Shown here: one piece after another, positions 1 through 8,423 of the stretch
Layout of the letters: each line of letters starts with the position of its first letter
How positions within the stretch are numbered: the stretch's first letter is position 1
From: Methanomassiliicoccaceae archaeon UBA113
GTDB taxonomy: Archaea; Thermoplasmatota; Thermoplasmata; Methanomassiliicoccales; Methanomethylophilaceae
Length of the DNA: 39,815 bases
Direction of reading: 5' to 3'
Assembly: GCA_002506175.1 (NCBI GenBank)
Contig: DAXB01000019.1
Coordinates: forward strand, 23,227-63,041
Made by a program: the position numbers and the translations under genes
Notes under the pieces: generated by a model
What the model saw: only the letters and a program-made list of their open reading frames with translations
Told to the model about the DNA's origin: nothing
Databases searched by the model: none

Positions 1-1115
1 TGGCAAGGGAATCGGTCATCTCCGTTACCGGGGAGGTCAAGGAGAGCAACCAGACGGCACTCGGACTCGAGGTCATCCCTTCAGCTTGCGAAGTCTTTAG
101 CGAGGCAGGCGTCCCCCTCCCCATGGGAGTCATCGACAAGGTCAATGTCGAGATGGACACACGTCTCAACAACAGGTTCATGGATCTTAGGAAGCCCGAG
201 GTCAAGGCCATCTTCGAGCTCAAATCGATGATGATCGACCTCATCTCCGAGGCAGTGCACCAGAACGGTTTTACACAGGTCTTCACCCCCAAGATCTCCG
301 CAGCCGGAGCCGAGGGAGGAGCCGAGCTCTTCAAGATCAAGTACTTCGATAAGGACGCTTTCCTGTCCCAATCCCCCCAGCTTTACAAGCAGATTCTCAT
401 GTCCACAGGACTCGACAGGATCTTCGAGATCGCACCCGCATTCCGCGCGGAACAATCAAACACCAACCGTCACGTGACCGAGTTCATCTCCTTCGACGGT
501 GAGATGTCCTGGATCCAGAACGAGGAGGAGGTCATGGGAATGATCGAGGAGATAATAGACCATGTCCTCAACGGACTCATGGAGAGGGGAAAGAAACAGC
601 TGGAGATCCTCGGAAAGGAGATCAACGTTCCTGCACGCCCCTACCCGATCCTAACATACTCTGAATGCCTCAAGATCGTCAACGACGGCGGACTCCCGCT
701 GAAGAACGGTGATGACCTTGGAACCGAGGGAGAGAAGATCGTCGGAGACTACATGGGCGCACAGGGCAAGGACCTGTACTTCATCGCCGAGTACCCCGAG
801 GAGGCAAAGCCCTTCTATATCATGGAGAAGGACGGAACCGAGTTCGCTTTCGCTTTCGACCTCGACTATAAGGGTCAGGAGATCTCTTCCGGAGGACAGA
901 GGGAGCACAGGTACGACAGGCTTGTCGCAAGGATGCAGAAGAAGGGACTCAACCCCGATGATTTCGAATTCTACCTTGATGCTTTCAAGTACGGAATGCC
1001 TCCGCACGGCGGATGGGGAATCGGTATCGAGAGGATGCTCGTGAAGATGCTGGATCTTCCCAACATCAGGGAAGCCATTCTTTTCCCCAGGGATCCCAGC
1101 AGACTCTCTCCGTAA
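1..1115 (+). CDS. aspS: Aspartate--tRNA ligase, 5'-truncated by window edge
   Basis: Class II aminoacyl-tRNA synthetase that charges tRNA-Asp (in many archaea also tRNA-Asn) in the cytoplasm. The reading frame is open from base 3, upstream of the first in-window ATG at 123. The residues encoded there (RESVISVTGEVKE, then SEAGVPLP) match the end of the OB-fold anticodon-binding domain of archaeal AspRS, so the true start lies outside the window. Class II motif 2 is visible as FRAEQSNTNRHVTEF, and motif 3 as GIGIERMLVKML followed by the usual C-terminal FPRDPSRLSP. The specificity residues of the anticodon-binding domain are not in view, so discriminating and non-discriminating forms cannot be told apart. 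It ends in TAA, and a hairpin/T-tract terminator follows at once. The identification is secure. Confidence 0.97.
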   Translation, partial: ARESVISVTGEVKESNQTALGLEVIPSACEVFSEAGVPLPMGVIDKVNVEMDTRLNNRFMDLRKPEVKAIFELKSMMIDLISEAVHQNGFTQVFTPKISAAGAEGGAELFKIKYFDKDAFLSQSPQLYKQILMSTGLDRIFEIAPAFRAEQSNTNRHVTEFISFDGEMSWIQNEEEVMGMIEEIIDHVLNGLMERGKKQLEILGKEINVPARPYPILTYSECLKIVNDGGLPLKNGDDLGTEGEKIVGDYMGAQGKDLYFIAEYPEEAKPFYIMEKDGTEFAFAFDLDYKGQEISSGGQREHRYDRLVARMQKKGLNPDDFEFYLDAFKYGMPPHGGWGIGIERMLVKMLDLPNIREAILFPRDPSRLSP

Positions 1116-1124
1116 AATTAATTA

Positions 1125-1150
1125 GGGGGATTAATCCCCCATTTTTTCTT
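1125..1150 (+). terminator. Hairpin plus T-tract terminator after aspS
   Basis: A perfect stem GGGGGA / TCCCCC with a TTAA loop (1125-1140) is followed by A then TTTTTTCTT. It starts ten bases after the aspS stop. The convergent UspA gene ends at 1170, so the element may serve both strands. Confidence 0.75.
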
Positions 1151-1169
1151 AATAAAAGATGAATCAGTT

Positions 1170-1604
1170 TTATTCGGAACGGCTGATAAGGACAGGGCAT
1201 TCTGCATTCTTGACGATCGTTGACGAGACGCTTCCCATGAGCGCTTTTTTTACTCCAGTTAGTCCGAGAGAACCGCATATTACCAGGTCGTAATCAGACG
1301 ACATCTCTACTATTGCGTTGCCGGGGTTGTTCGCAAGAAGAATCTGAGTTTTTAGTTCGATCCCTGCATCTTTCGCTTTTTTGGAGACGAATTTAAATGC
1401 ATCGGATGCTGCATTCTCCGCCTCTTTGATTACAGCATCGCTTGAAATACCGTCCTCGAAGCGGTGAGCGGTGGTTTTAGGGTCGATGATCACATATGCA
1501 GCGGTAAGTTTGGCACCCATGGATTTTGCAATATCCACTGCGTCATTTGCTGCAATTTTGTTGCTGTCACTTCCATCTACTGCAAGCAAAATGTTCTTGA
1601 ACAT
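1170..1604 (-). CDS. UspA-family universal stress protein
   Basis: Single-domain universal stress protein of 144 residues, a small cytoplasmic alpha/beta fold that normally dimerises. The N-terminal strand KNILLAVDGSD and the C-terminal nucleotide loop G-x2-G-x9-G-S (GSLGLTGVKKALMGS) are both intact, which is the ATP-binding subclass. The start is placed at the ATG at 1604 rather than the longer frame from 1628, because GGTGAT lies at 1609-1614, five bases upstream, and because the family starts directly with the first beta strand. It ends in TAA and is convergent with aspS. The AT-rich region above 1620 probably holds its promoter. The exact stress role cannot be read from the sequence. Confidence 0.93.
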   Translation of the reverse strand: MFKNILLAVDGSDSNKIAANDAVDIAKSMGAKLTAAYVIIDPKTTAHRFEDGISSDAVIKEAENAASDAFKFVSKKAKDAGIELKTQILLANNPGNAIVEMSSDYDLVICGSLGLTGVKKALMGSVSSTIVKNAECPVLISRSE

Positions 1605-2004
1605 TTGTATCACCATATTAATACTCAACTAATTAATATATATAATATACGATAAATTATTAATATAAATTAAGTGAATAATATTGACTAATCATTATAA
1701 TTGAGATTATATTGAATAATAAAGTTATTGGATGAACAGAACAGTACATTTCGTTTTTTCAGCAACCAGCATAGCATACAACTATGAAGTGACATTTGTC
1801 AGGATGTTGGTACTACAAAGATAAGGGATCGATCCCCCTACATAATAACCTTAGATGCATCGCCTGGATTCATATTGCGTGTTAAACATCATTTTCCTTT
1901 TTTTAAAGGACGGGTAACTTTCGGTCTAAAAAAACTGCAGCCAGACATAATAATTGCCCCATTGATTTTCGGTCATCTCCCCCTATTTTGTTTAAATATC
2001 GCTC
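1605..2004. other. AT-rich intergenic region, no gene seen
   Basis: About 400 bases without a supportable ORF or RNA gene. The left third is nearly pure A/T and should contain the promoter of the minus-strand UspA gene. A 12-base palindrome (GGGATCGATCCC) is at 1825-1836. A TATA-like box GTTTAAATAT at 1990-1999 would place transcription near 2020, which fits the downstream resolvase gene. Confidence 0.6.
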
Positions 2005-2571
2005 ATGGGCTATTCTGAGATGGGATGCAACATGGCAGCGCCGGGCGAACCGTACGAAAGAGAGCTGAAAGCATTGCTTTCGGGAGACGAGAAGATCATA
2101 GCCAAGATGATCAAGACATGCGATGCAACGGAATCTGCCGCATATCAGTCGATACTCCAGAATCCTTTTCTTGTGATACGTGCCGCGGGATCACTCGGTG
2201 TGGACCTGGTTGCTCTCAGATGGGACTTCTCTTTCCCCATAGAGGTCAAGAGCTCTGCTGAAGATGTTATTCATTTCAGCAAGAATGCTCGTCTTATTGA
2301 ACAGGCCAACACGATGCTGGAAGAGTGCTCTCAGTCCCATCTGGTTCCCATATACGCATATAGACTGAAATCGTTCCGTGGTGATCCATGGAGAATATTT
2401 ACCATCCCCACCGATCATCAGTTCAAGGGACGCAATGCACTCCTTTATCGCCGGATACCGAAGTTCGAGACCTCGAACGGAGGCAATTACATCATGCGCT
2501 GGGAGAATGGAATGAAGCTATCGGAGTTGATCAGTTATGTCGGATTATCGGATTACGAAACCAGAGAATGA
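2005..2571 (+). CDS. Hjc-like archaeal Holliday junction resolvase
   Basis: Structure-selective endonuclease of the archaeal Hjc type, which cuts four-way DNA junctions during recombination. The PD-(D/E)xK catalytic set is visible: Glu18 in YEREL, the RAAGS strand at 59-63, Asp67, and Glu80-x-Lys82 in IEVKSS. At up to 188 residues it is longer than usual Hjc (about 120-140). The extra length is a segment of roughly 25 residues between the first helix and the RAAGS strand, plus a C-terminal tail after position about 130. Three in-frame ATGs (2005, 2020, 2032) could start it. The TATA-like box at 1990-1999 predicts transcription near 2020, which favours 2020 or 2032. A more divergent nuclease of the same fold is the alternative. 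Confidence 0.8.
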   Translation: MGYSEMGCNMAAPGEPYERELKALLSGDEKIIAKMIKTCDATESAAYQSILQNPFLVIRAAGSLGVDLVALRWDFSFPIEVKSSAEDVIHFSKNARLIEQANTMLEECSQSHLVPIYAYRLKSFRGDPWRIFTIPTDHQFKGRNALLYRRIPKFETSNGGNYIMRWENGMKLSELISYVGLSDYETRE

Positions 2572-2729
2572 GTGGAACACCGTCAGAACTCATAGGGCTC
2601 ATCACGGATCAGCCAAGGTCAATCATCATTCGGTCTGTTCCGTGCCTGGATTCCTCTATTGAGTATTAAAACGATACTTCGCACTGTAAAATAGTAACAT
2701 TTATCACTGTCGGGGTATAGCGGGACGGT

Positions 2730-4136
2730 ATGAGTGAAACGGGGACACAAGCCGATAAGAATGTCGAAGTGATGCTAGGCAATCCGAAGAAAGCCTTGAT
2801 TGCCATGGCCGTTCCCGTTATGATAGCCAATCTGGTGCAGAGTATAAACAATATCATCGACACGGTTTGGCTGACGTCACTCGGAGTAAATGCACAGGCC
2901 GCCGTAAATGTATGCTTTCCGATATTCTTTCTCGTAATCGGAATCGGTAACGGCGTAGCCGTGGGAGCTTCCCAGGCACTCGCCCGCAGGATAGGCGCTA
3001 TGGATCGTAAAGGGGCAAACGCGGCTGCTTCACAGGCATTCGTAATAACATTGGTATTGGGAATAGTGATTTCTATCATATTCACTGTTTTCGCCGACCC
3101 GCTTCTCAGAGCAGGAGGGGCAAGCTCCAACATGGAAGCCTCTTTGGCATATTCGATACCGATATTCATGGGAATCCCGTTGTTCCTCCTTGGAGGTCTT
3201 TTGAGTGGGCTTTTAAGATCAGAAGGTGCGGCTAAACGCTCAATGAACATACATGTTGCTGGAGCGGCTTTGAACATGGTTCTCGATCCCATCTTCATAT
3301 TCGTATTCGGTTGGGGTATCACCGGGGCTGCAGTAGCAACGGTTATCGCTATGGGATTGCCGCTCATTGTAGCTTTCTTCTGGTATTTCGGAAGGAAGGA
3401 TACATTCGTAAGGATCCCTCTCAAGGGTTTCAAATTGGACAAAGCCATAGATTGGGATATACTGCGTGTTGGAATCCCTGCATCTTTCGAAATCGTTTTG
3501 ATGGCGATTGTTGCCATGATAATGAACGTCATTATCGACGGTGTATCTCCAGTTGACGGTATAGCCATATACGGTAACGGATGGAAGTTGGTGGATCTCT
3601 TTATGCTTCCGACAATGGCAATCGGTTTCGCTATCGTACCGATCTGTGCCGCAGCCTTAGGGGCTAAGAAGCCAAACAAGATCAAAGAGGTATACTATCT
3701 GGCAATGAAATACGGAGTTATAATATCCGTAGTGATTGCAGCCATTCTCATTCTCTTCGCCAATTATCTGGTGATTCCATTCTCCTACTCGGAGGCAACG
3801 CAGGGTCTTGCTGGACAGATGGCATACTTCGTAATGATATGCGGTCTTTTCTTGCCATTCTGTCCTTTAGGATACACATCCGCAGGCCTATTCCAATCAC
3901 TCGGATGGGGATACAAGTCTCTACTGATCTCCGCTGTAGTTAATTTCATCCGTCTGCCTATATGCATCTATTTAGCAGGTGCGTTCGGAACGCTTGATGC
4001 GATATGGTATGGTGTCCTCATCGCCGAGATTGTCGGATCCTTGTTCGGAGGAGTTTACGGAATAACCTCTATCAGGAAACTGGTAAGGGGAGGTTATCCC
4101 AAGCTGTTGCCGAAGGATGAATTCGTCTTTGAATGA
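2730..4136 (+). CDS. MATE-family multidrug efflux transporter
   Basis: Integral membrane antiporter of 468 residues with about 12 hydrophobic helices in two halves, as usual for MATE (multidrug and toxin extrusion) proteins that export cationic compounds with Na+ or H+. Family-typical sequence begins at about residue 13 (GNPKKALIAMAVPVMIANLVQ), followed by IDTVWLTSLG, the helix 1/2 region. The second half repeats the pattern near DILRVGIPASFE. A TATA-like segment around 2698-2705 lies some 28 bases before the ATG, so the mRNA may be nearly leaderless. It stands alone, with Hjc upstream on the same strand and a convergent tRNA gene downstream. The substrate is not predictable. Confidence 0.95.
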   Translation: MSETGTQADKNVEVMLGNPKKALIAMAVPVMIANLVQSINNIIDTVWLTSLGVNAQAAVNVCFPIFFLVIGIGNGVAVGASQALARRIGAMDRKGANAAASQAFVITLVLGIVISIIFTVFADPLLRAGGASSNMEASLAYSIPIFMGIPLFLLGGLLSGLLRSEGAAKRSMNIHVAGAALNMVLDPIFIFVFGWGITGAAVATVIAMGLPLIVAFFWYFGRKDTFVRIPLKGFKLDKAIDWDILRVGIPASFEIVLMAIVAMIMNVIIDGVSPVDGIAIYGNGWKLVDLFMLPTMAIGFAIVPICAAALGAKKPNKIKEVYYLAMKYGVIISVVIAAILILFANYLVIPFSYSEATQGLAGQMAYFVMICGLFLPFCPLGYTSAGLFQSLGWGYKSLLISAVVNFIRLPICIYLAGAFGTLDAIWYGVLIAEIVGSLFGGVYGITSIRKLVRGGYPKLLPKDEFVFE

Positions 4137-4194
4137 GTCCCCACGCTCAAATTACAAAGACCACGCTGTTACATTCAAGAAGAATGAGAGAAAG

Positions 4195-4277
4195 CGCGGA
4201 GGAAGGGATTTGAACCCTCGAGGAGATGCTCCACCGGTTTTCAAGACCGGCGCCGTAGGCCGCTTGGCTACCTCCGC
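4195..4277 (-). tRNA. tRNA-Ser (anticodon UGA)
   Basis: Read on the minus strand, the acceptor arms GCGGAGG and CCTCCGC pair exactly. The anticodon stem CCGGT/ACCGG encloses loop CTTGAAA with anticodon TGA (serine, UCN codons). A long variable arm (TGGAGCATCTCCTCG) and a T-arm with GGTTCAAATCC follow. The discriminator base is G, as in serine tRNAs. The terminal CCA is not encoded, and no intron is present. The long variable arm plus the UGA anticodon make the assignment firm. Confidence 0.96.
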
Positions 4278-4300
4278 TTGATTGGCTGTAAGATTATCCA

Positions 4301-4309
4301 ATATAAAAC
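4301..4309 (-). promoter_or_regulatory. TATA box of the tRNA-Ser gene
   Basis: The minus strand reads GTTTTATATTGG here, centred about 28 bases before the tRNA 5' end, the normal archaeal TATA-to-start distance. It sits immediately downstream of the transporter gene that ends at 4314. Confidence 0.65.
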
Positions 4310-4313
4310 GATT

Positions 4314-5228
4314 TCAAGCAGCGGTTGATTCGGGTGGCCAAATCTTGCTGAATGAACCTTGTATGATAACGAACCACAGGTTCTCAATCAATAGAGACAA
4401 AACTCCTGGCAGAACGGCATCAGGGTAAGTGGTCCCTAGCATTACTATGCACAGCGTGGAAGCCAGACCGGAGTTACGCCATGTTATCATCGCCGAATAT
4501 ACGACCCCATCCTCTCTGTTGATGTGAATCCTTTTCATGATGAATATCAGAGCAAAACAGGGGATGAAGATCCTTGCCAGATTTGCAACGATTATCCAAA
4601 GCGCGACATCGGGATTGGAAAGAATGTAATCTCTTCTGAATCCAACGCTGATGAAGACCATGACCATGATTACGATATTCATCACGACTATCTTCAGTTT
4701 CGGCGGAATCGTGACTTTGTTTAGGGGAATGTCTATGAGAATAGGCATAATGACGAAAAGAAGTACGTATTCCAGGATCTTGAGCGAACTGACTGCTTCA
4801 CCCATAAGGAAATGTGTCATCAAAGGGGTCAGAACGATGGCTACTGCGTAAATTGCAGTGAATCCAAGCATTCCGAGCTTCATGTTGCCTTTCATGTAGA
4901 ATGTGCTAGTCATCACCGATATGGCACACGGGACTGCGGACAGCATGACCCAACCGTACCAGAGGGCAGTATCTTCGATGAATAGGAGACCGGTAAGAAG
5001 CGTTATTGTCGAATTGAACAAGAAGCAGAAGATCAGACAGAGGAGGATTCCTTTCTTATAATCCTTGAAATCAGATACATTGAACTTCAGACCTTGGAGT
5101 GCCAGAGTCATCTGGATCATCAGGGTGATCATCAGCATGGTAGAAGCATCCGGATGGTCGAAACCTAGAACCAATCCCAGAACCAATCCCAGGATTATCC
5201 ATACTTTGATGTCGAATAACGGTTTCAT
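4314..5228 (-). CDS. BASS/SBF-type (bile acid:Na+ symporter-like) membrane transporter
   Basis: Polytopic membrane protein of 304 residues with roughly nine to ten hydrophobic helices. The overall pattern, including a TWRNSGLAST segment near residue 250 that resembles the crossover-helix region of BASS transporters, points to the bile acid:sodium symporter superfamily. Members carry organic anions rather than necessarily bile acids. Its ATG overlaps the TGA of the upstream helicase gene (shared TGATGA context at 5225-5228), so the two are translationally coupled although their functions look unrelated. It ends just before the tRNA-Ser promoter. The family call is made from sequence feel, without a profile search, and the substrate is unknown. 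Confidence 0.72.
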   Translation of the reverse strand: MKPLFDIKVWIILGLVLGLVLGFDHPDASTMLMITLMIQMTLALQGLKFNVSDFKDYKKGILLCLIFCFLFNSTITLLTGLLFIEDTALWYGWVMLSAVPCAISVMTSTFYMKGNMKLGMLGFTAIYAVAIVLTPLMTHFLMGEAVSSLKILEYVLLFVIMPILIDIPLNKVTIPPKLKIVVMNIVIMVMVFISVGFRRDYILSNPDVALWIIVANLARIFIPCFALIFIMKRIHINREDGVVYSAMITWRNSGLASTLCIVMLGTTYPDAVLPGVLSLLIENLWFVIIQGSFSKIWPPESTAA

Positions 5229-7306
5229 CTGAAGAACCTCACGGCCTCTCCTGCTGGATCGTCAGAAGGGACAGCATCTAGTTGTTTAGCGTATTTCGCT
5301 ATTCTTTTGTCAAGGATCACAGCCATTCCGCGATCTGTCTCCGTTCTGATAAGGCGTCCGATTGCCTGTTTCATTTTTCTCATGGCTGGGACTTCGCTGG
5401 TGTACAGCCAACCCTTTCCGACTCCATATCTCTGATCGAACATATCGGACATGGCCTTCTGCTCAGATGATGGTGGAGGGAACGGGATGCCGACTATTAT
5501 TGCAAAACACAGTTCATCGCCTGGGAAGTCCATCCCTTCTGCAACAGAACCCCCCATCACGGAGAAGAACACTCCGTTACGGCCGTTGCGGAAGGTTGCC
5601 AGATTATCCATGGTCTTCCTTTGGTTCCTTTGTTCCTCCCAATATAGGCTTTTGCTCAGATGGCGCTCAATATATGGTCTCATCTGGCGCATAAAATTGT
5701 AGGATGTGAAGAATACGAGCGTGTTCTTATCGACTGCGTCACAGAGCTCTACGATATACTTCTCCAGTCTCTCCATCATGGAAGGATCGGTTTGAAGTTC
5801 CTTCTGCTGAGTTGTGACATTATTGACATAGATGACTGATTTGTTTTCCGGAGGGAATGGAGATGGATACTTCATGAATTTTGGGTTTCCTGTCAATCCG
5901 AGTACCCTGGCATATTGATCCAAAGGCTGAAGCGTTCCTGACATATGGATGGCACCAGGGATGCTGTTGAGGAAATACGATATCTCCCTCGGATCGATGC
6001 ATTTGGCGCTGAGATACTCTCCTTCCTTGTCGACCTTGAGGGATCTGACGAATCTGTCGGATGCGGAAGTGCACCAGTCCCGCATCAGAACCCCCAATAA
6101 TTGGATGTGTGATACTTCATTGTTACCGTTCTGCATTAGAAGTTCGGTCCTTGCTTCTCCAAAATCCATAATCCTTTCAATAGCGGCTTCAAGGTCGTTA
6201 GGCTTCATATCGAACTTCGCCATCATGCGCTGTTCGATGTAATCGTCTTTGAGGACCACTTCCTTCTCGTTGAGGCCGAGCATCTCTGTGGCCACGTTGC
6301 GGATGCTGTTCTTGAAGTATCCGAGGAAATCCTTGATCTCCACCTCTTCCCACACCGTAGGCTGAGTTTTCATCGTATTGCATTCGTCGATGGCATTGTT
6401 GACCAGATCTGTGGTGATGGTAAAGCTCTCCTGATCTCTGGCAGCGTCGATCAGATTGTGTGCCTCGTCAACTATAAGGAGTATGCTTTCGGGGGAATCA
6501 GTGGCATCCAGATTGGTCATGAGGTTATCACGGATATCTTCAGATAGGATGTGGATGTACGGGATGGCCACAACATCGATGTTTTTCATCAGAAGCTTCT
6601 TGGCTTCGTATGGGCAGACCCCCATCTTCTCGCAAAACATGTCCAAAGCATCGGATGTGGGAAAATTGGTATGGACATAGCTGCCGATCTCGTCGATGCT
6701 GCACTTTACCCTGTCGTAGTAACGACATCCTCCAGCTTGGTTCTTGATGCTCTTGGCACGTTTCTCCTCGCACATCATCGAGAGAATCTGCGGTGAGAGG
6801 TTCTCATAGTCCTTGGTGCCTTTGAAAAGCGGGCAGGACTTGTTGCGACCTGTGATAGTGAGTCCGGATACTTTCTTTATCCTGGATATGGCTTTGAGTT
6901 CCCTCATGACCTGATCGCTCTGCGATATGGTCCTGGAAAGATAGACGATCTTTTTTCCTGTGGCCTTAGCATGTTCCAGCCCGGCCGCCAATGACATAAT
7001 GGTCTTCCCAGTTCCGGTTCCAGATTCGATTATGATGTGTCTGCCGTCATTCAGAGCATTGCGCATATCGCTTATGGTTTCCAGCTGGCATCCGCGAGGA
7101 GTGTACGGAAGATATGGAGCTGCCTTGTTTTCTTCCGTGACGTACGAAACGCTCTGTCTTTTCGGCTCCAGCCCGTCTAGGGAAGATTGGCAGCTGATGT
7201 CTGATGCGCCAAGTGTATTACCGCAGGCCCTGCATCTGTTGCTTCCGGGTGGCATTAGGCTTTTGCATCTGCTGCAGAACATCCCTTGCATGGCAGTCTC
7301 CAACAT
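5225..7306 (-). CDS. XPD/DinG-type Fe-S DNA helicase with N-terminal zinc ribbon
   Basis: Superfamily 2 5'-to-3' helicase of the XPD/Rad3/DinG group, acting in DNA repair or recombination. Residues 11-28 form a zinc ribbon (CSRC...CRAC). Walker A is ESGTGTGKT (94-102), and the DEAH box is VDEAH (279-283). The four Fe-S cysteines fit the XPD layout: Cys158 (GRNKSCP), Cys179, Cys194 (GGCRYYDRV) and Cys231 (GVCPYEAKK). Motif VI appears as QAIGRLIRTETDRG near the C terminus. The length (693 residues) is close to XPD-like proteins. ATGs lie at 7306, 7291 and 7282. A TATA-like stretch (minus TTAAATCATAT, around 7312-7322) predicts a start near 7295, so the second or third Met with an almost leaderless mRNA is plausible. 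The zinc ribbon is an addition not found in canonical XPD. Confidence 0.92.
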   Translation of the reverse strand: MLETAMQGMFCSRCKSLMPPGSNRCRACGNTLGASDISCQSSLDGLEPKRQSVSYVTEENKAAPYLPYTPRGCQLETISDMRNALNDGRHIIIESGTGTGKTIMSLAAGLEHAKATGKKIVYLSRTISQSDQVMRELKAISRIKKVSGLTITGRNKSCPLFKGTKDYENLSPQILSMMCEEKRAKSIKNQAGGCRYYDRVKCSIDEIGSYVHTNFPTSDALDMFCEKMGVCPYEAKKLLMKNIDVVAIPYIHILSEDIRDNLMTNLDATDSPESILLIVDEAHNLIDAARDQESFTITTDLVNNAIDECNTMKTQPTVWEEVEIKDFLGYFKNSIRNVATEMLGLNEKEVVLKDDYIEQRMMAKFDMKPNDLEAAIERIMDFGEARTELLMQNGNNEVSHIQLLGVLMRDWCTSASDRFVRSLKVDKEGEYLSAKCIDPREISYFLNSIPGAIHMSGTLQPLDQYARVLGLTGNPKFMKYPSPFPPENKSVIYVNNVTTQQKELQTDPSMMERLEKYIVELCDAVDKNTLVFFTSYNFMRQMRPYIERHLSKSLYWEEQRNQRKTMDNLATFRNGRNGVFFSVMGGSVAEGMDFPGDELCFAIIVGIPFPPPSSEQKAMSDMFDQRYGVGKGWLYTSEVPAMRKMKQAIGRLIRTETDRGMAVILDKRIAKYAKQLDAVPSDDPAGEAVRFFR

Positions 7307-7386
7307 AACATATGATTTAATGGTAACCTAAGGAAGTCAGGAACTGTGTTTATTTACAACTGTTACATGAAATTAATATGATTTAG

Positions 7387-7410
7387 TTAATAAAGCTATG
7401 AGCTATATTA
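7387..7410 (+). repeat. Copy of dispersed AT-rich palindromic motif
   Basis: The sequence TTAATAAAGCTATGAGCT resembles the motif copies at 24617 and 24697 (shared TTAATAAAGCTA, then AGCT). It lies between two minus-strand genes, close to the region that would hold the helicase promoter. Confidence 0.4.
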
Positions 7411-7449
7411 GTTTAGATATATACAAAATTAATAAAGCACAGACTAAAA

Positions 7450-8352
7450 TCATTCTTCATTATTCTTGATGTAGTCTTTAGCACCGTGAACTCCGATTGC
7501 AACAGCTTTCATCATGTGTGATTCTGCCTCATCCATTCTATCCTCGGACATGAGGACGGAGGCTATTTCTTGATGGATTGTGACTATCAGGTCGGCATTT
7601 TCTAGCTTATTGAATTTGAGCATCTCTTCGAGCAGAACTACGGATGTTTCAGCATCTGCAAGGTAAAGATCGATAAGATCAAGATCTTTTTCGCATTGCG
7701 CTTTGGATATCAGTGCGGATGCGACAGTCTCCATATCTTCAAGTTCGGATGAGTCTAGAAGTGAAGAACCAGTTTCGAATGCTTCAGAGAACTGTTCCAA
7801 GGCGTCTTGTGTCATTTCCTTAGCGAGGAAACATTCGCCGTAGAGTATGCGGAATTCTACAACGCGATTCATGGACCAAGGATCCGGACGGTTCTCTGTA
7901 AGCGAAAGCCCTTTGAGGATGAACTGCTCCGCACCATCCGGATATTCACTGTCGAGAAGATTCTCGGCAGATTCTACACACATGCGTATGATGCCGTTCA
8001 TGTCGAAGTGTCTGGAATTCGGACTTATCCGATTCAAGCGTGACAGCGCGTTGGAATATGCTTCTGAGACCTCATAATCCTGATTGAAAAGTATCGCGCC
8101 AATCGTCGCATGTGCCTTTACGAAAGTACCGTCATCGATGTCGCATCCTTGGGATTCAAGGGATTCGATCATCTCCGTAGCAGCGGTTAGATCTTCCATG
8201 GCTGAAGTGAGGTAATCCATCATGTACAGGACGCATCCGCGGTTGACGTAAGCTTCGACGAGTTCCTGAGATTCGCCTTTGGGCTCTAGTTCGTTCACTG
8301 ATAGATTGTAACCTTCCAAAGCTTTTTCCAGATGGAAATCGGAAACGTCCAT
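7450..8352 (-). CDS. Helical-repeat (TPR-like) protein of unknown function
   Basis: A 300-residue acidic, soluble, all-helical protein without signal peptide or membrane segment. Several stretches look like degenerate tetratricopeptide repeats, for example a VNRGCVLYMMDYLTSAMEDL segment near 52-71, ILYGECFLAKEMTQDALEQF near 168-187, and IASVLMSEDRMDEAESHMMK near the C terminus. Such proteins usually act as protein-binding scaffolds. It is divergent from the histidine kinase gene that starts 30-90 bases away on the other strand, so the two may share a control region and this could be an accessory of that signalling system. I do not recognise a specific family. Confidence 0.75.
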   Translation of the reverse strand: MDVSDFHLEKALEGYNLSVNELEPKGESQELVEAYVNRGCVLYMMDYLTSAMEDLTAATEMIESLESQGCDIDDGTFVKAHATIGAILFNQDYEVSEAYSNALSRLNRISPNSRHFDMNGIIRMCVESAENLLDSEYPDGAEQFILKGLSLTENRPDPWSMNRVVEFRILYGECFLAKEMTQDALEQFSEAFETGSSLLDSSELEDMETVASALISKAQCEKDLDLIDLYLADAETSVVLLEEMLKFNKLENADLIVTIHQEIASVLMSEDRMDEAESHMMKAVAIGVHGAKDYIKNNEE

Positions 8353-8423
8353 GGATGATACGAATGCTGCCGTGATAGAAAATGTTGAGGGTTGAATTTC
8401 AGTTAAAACTTTATTGTCCGTGT

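Noticed and set aside
2666..3685. 339-codon minus-strand frame opposite the MATE gene
   Set aside because: The MATE gene on the other strand is unmistakable, and the antisense product is Pro/Ile/Ala-rich without domains.
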